Source: Streptomyces sp. Ru71
Lineage (GTDB): Bacteria; Actinomycetota; Actinomycetes; Streptomycetales; Streptomycetaceae
Assembly: GCF_002920535.1 (NCBI RefSeq)
Contig: NZ_PQSS01000052.1
Span: forward strand, 1-54,621
Direction: 5' to 3'
Length of the DNA: 54,621 nucleotides
Below are positions 49,738 through 54,621 of this stretch, piece after piece. The position numbers and the translations under genes were made by a program. How positions within the stretch are numbered: position 1 is the first letter of the stretch; every line of letters starts with the position of its first letter. The notes beneath the pieces were generated by a model. It ran no database searches. It saw only the letters and a program-made list of their open reading frames with translations, and was not told the DNA's origin.

Positions 49738-51970
49738 GCGTCCCCCACACCTCCTCCGCCAGCGACTCCACGGTGCGGGCCGGGGTGAGACGGTGGCGCT
49801 GGTCGGCACCACCCAGCAGATGGACCGGCAGCACCTCGACGGCGGACTCGTACTCCCGGCAGATACGGCGCAGTTCGCCCAGCTCGTCCTCGGACGGCGC
49901 GGCACCGGGCGCGGTGGCCGCGGCCCAGGCGGCGACCGCGCCACGGAACCGCTCCGTCAGCTCCCGCACCAGCGTGGCGCAGCCCAGCACGCTCAGATCG
50001 GCCGGCGTCGCCGCCGCACGCCCCGCCGCCCGCCCGGCGACCCGCCCGGTCACCGCCTCCAGCATCGCCAGCGCGTCCCGGAACCGGCGCCGCACCGGAC
50101 CCGGCAACCGCGCGGTGTCCGGCTCCGGTTCACCACGGGGCAACGAGGCCGGCTGCGCCACCACGGGCCGGGTGTCCAGGGCCAGCGCGGTCAGCGTGCG
50201 GTGCATCTCGTCCAGCCGGGCGGTCTGCTGCTCCAGGTCCCGGCGCATCCGCTCGCCCAGCTCCACCAGGTCGCCCTCGCGCCGCTCCTCCACCAGGCGC
50301 CGCTCCAGCTGCAGCAGCGCCTCGTGCGCGCTCAGGCCGAAACCGCCCTGCCGGTACACCAGCGGCCGGGAGCCGATCGCCCGCCCGAGCCGGTCCTGCA
50401 TCGCGTGCGACACCAGGCCGTTGACCACCAGCAGTGCCTCAAGCCGGCCCGGCCGCACCGCGCTGCGCAGCCCGAGCACCAGCGCGGCGACCCGCTCGGC
50501 GTCGTCGGCGAGCAGCACCGAACGGCCGTAGATCACCGCGATGTAGGCGTCCGGGGCGGGCGAGAGCCAGTACACGACATCCTCCCGGCCGCCCGGCGAG
50601 CGGGCCAGCCGGGCCGGCACCGGGTCGCGCGAGGCGATCCGCCACTGCCCGAGGTCCAGCGCCTCGTGGATGTCGGCGAGCACCTGCCGGTACGCCACCC
50701 GCTCGTGCAGCTGCCGTACGGCCGCGAGCACCGCCGAGCCCGGCACCCGCTCGACGGCGCCCTCCTCGTTCTCGGCGAGCTGCCAGGCCTGCCGGCACGT
50801 CTTGAGGACCTCCCGGGGCACGCCCTCGGTCAGCTCCGGCAGCAGCCGCAGCGCCTCCTCGTCGAACGGCCCGGTGCCGCTCGTCCCGGCGGCGGCCAGA
50901 TAGCGGGAGACCAGCTCCCGGGTGTCGCGGCGGCCCAGCCCGTTCGCCCACAGCTGCACCACCCGCTCGTGCACACTGGCGCGCAGCGCCTGCAGCCCCT
51001 CCGGGGAGGTGCAGAACACCAGCAGACCGCCGTGACTGGTGCAGATGTTGACGAGGCGTTCGAATGCGTCGAAGAAGGTGCGCCGGGTCTCCTCCGGCCA
51101 CTCCAGCACCTTCTCCAGCGAGTCCAGCAGCAGCACGTACGGGTTGCCGACCCGGCCGTGCAGGAAGCCCTGGACGGCGAGCGCGTCGAAGACCCGGTCG
51201 ATGCCGGCCGCGGTGTCCGTCCGCCCGGGGTGCGGGCCGATCGCCTCGGTGATGCCCCGCTCGCGCAGCGGTTCGGCGGGTTCCTCGCCGCTCAGCCAGT
51301 TCCACACCATGCGCCGGAACGGCGGCTGCAGCAGCAGCGCGAGCGCGGTCGCGAACCGGCGGTGCTCGGTCACCTCGCCCAGGGTGCCGCGCAGGTCGGC
51401 GTGGATCACCTCGGGGTCGTAGCGCAGCGCCGACACCACCTTGTCGGGGTCCAGCGTGCGGTCGCGCAGCCCGGCCGCGATCTCCTGCAGGGTGTCGCGG
51501 CGCGGGTCGTCCTCCTCGCCGCCGACCCACTCGGCGGTGACGTAGGCGTAGTAGTCGCGCACGAGTTCCTCGAAGGCCTGCCGGCCCTGCGGGGTGTCGG
51601 CGGGGCCGCGCAGCCGGTCGCGGTAGAGCCGCCCCATGTCCTGCGCCGGCTCGTCCACGATCCACATCGCGGCCTCCCCGTGCCGCTCGCGCACCGTCTG
51701 GTAGACGCGGCGCAGCGCATGGCTCTTGCCCAGTCCGAACCCGCCCACCAGGGCGATGACCCGCCCGCGCCGGCCGCCCGCGGCGGGTGGCGCGAAGTAG
51801 TCGGCGACCAGGGCCTGCAGGTCGGTGACGAGCGGGGTGTCGAGGTGGGCGTTGCCGGAGTCGGCCGCCACCGCCGCCGACTCCCCGAGGTCGGTCGTCG
51901 GGCCGAGGCGCACGACCGGGCTCAGCGGGAAGGGGTTCTCGTGCCAGATGTCTCCACGCTCTGGGACCAT
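49721..51970 (-). CDS. Large P-loop NTPase with N-terminal NPF motif (STAND/AAA-like)
   Basis: A 749-residue ATPase. The start is MVPERGDIWHENPFPLSPVV. Walker A is GGFGLGKS (76-83) and Walker B is VLLLDSLEKVL with Asp283; a sensor-like strand GLLVFCTSPEG follows. The middle is helical (VPREVLKTCRQAWQLAENEE) and resembles the regulatory part of STAND ATPases. A coiled region comes near LQLERRLVEERREGDLVELG, then a helical C terminus. The ATG at 51970 has CGAGGAG upstream. It is the third gene of a leftward cassette after a membrane protein and a smaller NTPase that shares the NPF start. Function is unknown. Confidence 0.8.
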   Translation of the reverse strand: MVPERGDIWHENPFPLSPVVRLGPTTDLGESAAVAADSGNAHLDTPLVTDLQALVADYFAPPAAGGRRGRVIALVGGFGLGKSHALRRVYQTVRERHGEAAMWIVDEPAQDMGRLYRDRLRGPADTPQGRQAFEELVRDYYAYVTAEWVGGEEDDPRRDTLQEIAAGLRDRTLDPDKVVSALRYDPEVIHADLRGTLGEVTEHRRFATALALLLQPPFRRMVWNWLSGEEPAEPLRERGITEAIGPHPGRTDTAAGIDRVFDALAVQGFLHGRVGNPYVLLLDSLEKVLEWPEETRRTFFDAFERLVNICTSHGGLLVFCTSPEGLQALRASVHERVVQLWANGLGRRDTRELVSRYLAAAGTSGTGPFDEEALRLLPELTEGVPREVLKTCRQAWQLAENEEGAVERVPGSAVLAAVRQLHERVAYRQVLADIHEALDLGQWRIASRDPVPARLARSPGGREDVVYWLSPAPDAYIAVIYGRSVLLADDAERVAALVLGLRSAVRPGRLEALLVVNGLVSHAMQDRLGRAIGSRPLVYRQGGFGLSAHEALLQLERRLVEERREGDLVELGERMRRDLEQQTARLDEMHRTLTALALDTRPVVAQPASLPRGEPEPDTARLPGPVRRRFRDALAMLEAVTGRVAGRAAGRAAATPADLSVLGCATLVRELTERFRGAVAAWAAATAPGAAPSEDELGELRRICREYESAVEVLPVHLLGGADQRHRLTPARTVESLAEEVWGTLSAAS

Positions 51971-52095
51971 GATGGCACTCCTCGGGTTCTGACGGTCGTG
52001 TCGGCGGGCGAGCGGCGGCGGGTGCGGGGACGGGGGCCGGCGGTTCCGGGGCGCCGGGGGGGCGCTCCAGGGCCGGTCGACGGCCGGACGGCCGG

Positions 52096-53433
52096 TCAGC
52101 GGCCCGGCGGCAGCGCGGGCGGCCGGTCCGGGGGCGGCGCCGGCCACTGCCCCGTCGGGGGCGCGGAGGGCTGACCCGTGGGTGGCGCGGAGGGCTGACC
52201 CGTCGGTGGCGCCGAGGACTGATCCGGCAGTGGCACGGACGGCCCCGTCGGCGGCCCGGAAGGCTGACCCGGCAGTGAGACGGACGGCCCCGCCGGGGGT
52301 GCGGAGGGCTGACCCGTGGTCGCGGCCGGCGAGCCCGTGGGCGGCGGTGCGGACCGCCGGCCCGGCGGCCGGGGGGACTGCCGGGCCGTCGTACGCAGCA
52401 GGTCGTCCCGGCTCAGGGTGGGCGCGCTCACGTCGGCCGCGGTGACCCGCACGCGTCCACCCTCTCGTCTCTGCCGCTCGGCGGCCTCGAAGCACGCCTT
52501 GCGCAGCTGCCGCACGTCCAGCCGCATCCACGCGTCGCCGCCCGGGAGCGGCGGGGTGTCCACGTCGGGGTGTCCGCCGCGGACGGCATCGGTGAACTTC
52601 ACGGGGTCCTCCGCTTTCAGGCAGCTGAGCGAGAGATGGGTGACCTCCGGGTAGGAGAGCAGGTCCCCGACCACCTCACGCGCGGTGTCCGGATCCTGAT
52701 GACTGATCTCGACGAACAGTACGATCCGGCTCTGAGCGTGTCTCAGGCACGTTCTGAGGAACTTGCCCCGCACCTCGCCGCCGGCGTCCCGCCAGTCGAT
52801 GTGGGGCACGATCGCGAACAGCAGACGGTTCTCCTGGGCGAGCAGCGCACTGATCGCGCTGAACGCCTTGTGCACATCGGCGCCGTCGATCACCGGGTCG
52901 AGGGGCATCCCGGGGAAGTGCTCGCGCAGAGCCTCCACGATCTTGTCCCTTATCGCCGCGTTGATGCCCGGCGTCTCGGCGAAGTCGCCGCGCTCGTCCC
53001 AGCTGACGTCGTTGCCGTAGTTGACGTATCCGCCGGTCATCGCCACGACCGGACGCGGCGGCCGGCGCCCCTGGGCGTAGGCGGGGGAGCGGCGGGCTTC
53101 CGCGTCGAGGCGTTCGAGGTACTCGTGGGCGACGTGGATGCACCGGTGGATCAGCGTGGTCTTGCCCATGCCGACCGGGCCGGTCACCACGACCAGATGA
53201 CCGCGGTCCACATGCGGCATGATCATCTCGGGCAGCCGGGCCAGACAGCGCCTGAACTCCTCCACCTGCTCCCGGGCATGGTCGACGTCGACCCACTGCC
53301 CGTCGTGCTCCTCCTCCGCCCAGGGCACCAGCGGATGGTCGTCCCTCGGCACGGCCCGCATCCCGGGCACATGGCTCCTGCTGCCCGGCACGTACACCCC
53401 GAACGGGTTCGTGTGGATCTCACCGCCGTTCAT
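52096..53433 (-). CDS. Smaller P-loop NTPase with N-terminal NPF motif and Pro-rich tail
   Basis: A 445-residue ATPase. The start, MNGGEIHTNPFGVYVPGSR, parallels GDIWHENPFPLSP of the larger NTPase. Walker A is GPVGMGKT (85-92), followed by LIHRCIHVAHEYLERLD. A probable Walker B strand is RLLFAIVPHIDWRD and a second strand is SRIVLFVEISHQDPD. The last ~100 residues are a Pro/Ser/Thr/Gln tail with an 8-residue repeat. Its ATG at 53433 overlaps the stop of the upstream membrane protein gene (ATGA), so the two are coupled. A 125-base gap without recognisable signals follows before the larger NTPase. Function is unknown. Confidence 0.8.
   Translation of the reverse strand: MNGGEIHTNPFGVYVPGSRSHVPGMRAVPRDDHPLVPWAEEEHDGQWVDVDHAREQVEEFRRCLARLPEMIMPHVDRGHLVVVTGPVGMGKTTLIHRCIHVAHEYLERLDAEARRSPAYAQGRRPPRPVVAMTGGYVNYGNDVSWDERGDFAETPGINAAIRDKIVEALREHFPGMPLDPVIDGADVHKAFSAISALLAQENRLLFAIVPHIDWRDAGGEVRGKFLRTCLRHAQSRIVLFVEISHQDPDTAREVVGDLLSYPEVTHLSLSCLKAEDPVKFTDAVRGGHPDVDTPPLPGGDAWMRLDVRQLRKACFEAAERQRREGGRVRVTAADVSAPTLSRDDLLRTTARQSPRPPGRRSAPPPTGSPAATTGQPSAPPAGPSVSLPGQPSGPPTGPSVPLPDQSSAPPTGQPSAPPTGQPSAPPTGQWPAPPPDRPPALPPGR
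52110..52330 (-). repeat. 24-bp coding repeat in the small NTPase tail
   Basis: Units encoding SAPPTGQP and variants recur through the C-terminal tail, most regular at 52150-52225. The unit length keeps the frame. The tail is predicted disordered and may be a flexible linker or binding arm. Confidence 0.75.
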
Positions 53434-54395
53434 CGGCCCGCCCCCGGTGCGCCGCGCCGCGCGAGCCGGGCCCGCACGGTCCGCCAACCCCAGTACACCG
53501 TCCTGCCGTTGAGTCCGGATATCAGCCGCAGCTTGTCCTCCACGGTGCCTCGCTGCTCCTCCGCCCAGACGCCGCGGGACTCGGTGTCCAGCAGGTAGCC
53601 GTCCCGTTGCCCGGGCAGCGGCCGGGCCAGGGGCAACGCGTCGGCGGCCGCCCGCGCCGCGTCCCGGCGCGCTCGCGGACCCGGCACCCGGCCGAGCGTG
53701 CCGACCAGCGCCGTACGCGCCGCGCGTACCGCGCTGTGATCGGCCCGCGGGTCGATCTCGTACCCGGCGAGGTAGTCCTGCACCGCCGTCCGGTAGGCGC
53801 TCTCCTCGGTCTCCAACTGCTGTCCGAGCTGGCGCCGTTCGGCCGAGATCCGCTCGGACGACTGGCCGGCCAGGGTGAGCAGCGCACCGGCGGCCAGCAG
53901 CGGCAGCTGCTTGAGGAAGTCCGTGAACCAGCCGCCCCCGCCACCGCCCTGCGCGGCCGTCCCCGGTGACTCGGAGGCCGCCGCCATCAGCGCGGAACAC
54001 GCCCGCCCGAAGTCCTCCGTCCGCCGCTCGGCCCACTGCTGAAGGGACATCGCCCCGCCGGGCCCCTGCGCCGGGCGCACGGCGTCCGGGGCGGCCGTAC
54101 TGCCCGGGGCGAGCAGCCGCAGACGTAACGCCGCGGAGACCAGGCCCGCCCTGTGCGGGCCGTCCAGGCAGTACACCAGCTGCACGTCCCGCTCCGAGGA
54201 GGCGCCCGGCGCCGCCCACGCCGGGCCGGCACCCGCGGCGAGCAGCACCAGAGCCGCCCCGCAGGCCGCCGTGAGCGGCGGACGGAGCCGGGGCCGGCGG
54301 CGCGGGGGAGCCCCGGCCCGCACCGCGGGCCGGACGCCGGGCGGACGGCCCCCGCGCGCTGCCCTCGGCCGACCGTGTCCCGTCCCCTGCCTCAT
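53430..54395 (-). CDS. Membrane-anchored protein with signal peptide, second hydrophobic segment and coiled coil
   Basis: A 321-residue protein with a long basic N-region (about residues 1-38) and a signal-peptide-like helix ending GPAWAAPGA (about 62). A small extracytoplasmic part of about 95 residues contains a Cys in VYCLDGPHRAG and another in RACSALM. After a Gly run comes a hydrophobic segment LPLLAAGALLTLAG (about 160-175), then a charged helix QSSERISAERRQLGQQLETE and a basic C terminus. I do not recognise the family. The ATG at 54395 has GGGGAGAGG upstream. It is coupled to the small NTPase, so it is probably the membrane sensor or anchor of the cassette. Confidence 0.72.
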   Translation of the reverse strand: MRQGTGHGRPRAARGGRPPGVRPAVRAGAPPRRRPRLRPPLTAACGAALVLLAAGAGPAWAAPGASSERDVQLVYCLDGPHRAGLVSAALRLRLLAPGSTAAPDAVRPAQGPGGAMSLQQWAERRTEDFGRACSALMAAASESPGTAAQGGGGGGWFTDFLKQLPLLAAGALLTLAGQSSERISAERRQLGQQLETEESAYRTAVQDYLAGYEIDPRADHSAVRAARTALVGTLGRVPGPRARRDAARAAADALPLARPLPGQRDGYLLDTESRGVWAEEQRGTVEDKLRLISGLNGRTVYWGWRTVRARLARRGAPGAGR

Positions 54396-54580
54396 ACGCC
54401 TCTCCCCGTCCGGCCACCGCCGTGGCCGGTACTCGCCGTGCCTTCCGTCCCCTGCGACCACGCCCGTATCGGGTGCCGCCCGACCCCGCCGTGGGCACAG
54501 TCCATTGCCGCAAGTCCCGTACCCGTTGTCCGGCCCTGTCCTCCCCTCCGCACCCGCGCCATCCACACCCCTGGCCGCGC

Positions 54581-54621
54581 CTACGCGGCCGTCCGCTCGT
54601 CCGCCGGCTGCGCCTCCGCGA
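54581..54621 (-). CDS. C-terminal end of a further leftward gene (partial)
   Basis: One leftward frame from the right edge reads AEAQPADERTAA and stops at 54581-54583. The residues look like an ordinary acidic protein tail, unlike the Arg-rich alternatives in other frames. It would lie 185 bases upstream of the membrane protein gene. Too short to identify; the gap 54396-54580 shows nothing else I can name. Confidence 0.35.
   Translation of the reverse strand, partial: AEAQPADERTAA

Overview
The window is very GC-rich actinomycete DNA, almost certainly from a Streptomyces. The signs are near-saturated third-position G/C, frequent GTG starts, ATGA/GTGA translational coupling, Tat and lipoprotein signals, and a FxsB-type peptide system. 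Most of it is accessory metabolism; a tRNA-Leu(GAG) gene at 40377 separates the metabolic part from a RiPP and NTPase region.

Region A (1-7515). A leftward operon carries a PanE-like reductase, a short formate dehydrogenase alpha subunit and a fused NuoE/NuoF-like beta subunit that runs off the left edge. It diverges from a FabH-type ketosynthase, which is followed by a FadR-type GntR regulator. A five-copy 38-bp tandem repeat and an LtrA-like membrane protein close the region.

Region B (7714-27234). A ROK-family repressor precedes a long rightward array. It starts with a ribose-type ABC importer, then a set of genes that looks like a 3-keto-glycoside route (Gfo/Idh/MocA dehydrogenase, TIM-barrel isomerase/lyase, secreted sugar dehydrogenase with PKD and carbohydrate-binding domains, ThuA-DUF1080 protein). 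After a hairpin comes a tightly coupled ebo-type cluster: inositol-phosphate-synthase-like cyclase, EboC (UbiA), a TIM-barrel isomerase, EboA, EboB (TatD), EboE, EboF and a Tat-exported TIM-barrel protein. The cyclase stands where other ebo clusters carry EboD, a dehydroquinate-synthase-like cyclase.

Region C (27303-40231). A leftward operon encodes a ThDP enzyme (oxalyl-CoA decarboxylase / 2-hydroxyacyl-CoA lyase class), formyl-CoA:oxalate CoA-transferase, an NDP-forming acyl-CoA synthetase and two OFA-family transporters. It diverges from a second SucC/SucD pair and an aldehyde dehydrogenase. GTNNAC operator-like sequences before the formate dehydrogenase operon, before gntR and between the ThDP and SucC genes suggest that regions A and C form one oxalate/formyl-CoA/formate regulon. 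An F420-type oxidoreductase and a divergent MarR regulator follow.

Region D (40505-49737). This is a FxsB-like RiPP locus: HExxH peptide hydroxylase, radical SAM/SPASM maturase with a long repetitive tail, a 72-residue precursor with an unusual C terminus, a 1433-residue NB-ARC/TPR protein with a large low-complexity insert, and an unrecognised 341-residue protein.

Region E (49721-54621). A leftward cassette encodes a signal-peptide/membrane protein and two P-loop NTPases that share an N-terminal NPF motif. I do not recognise it as a named system. A few codons of a further leftward gene remain at the right edge.
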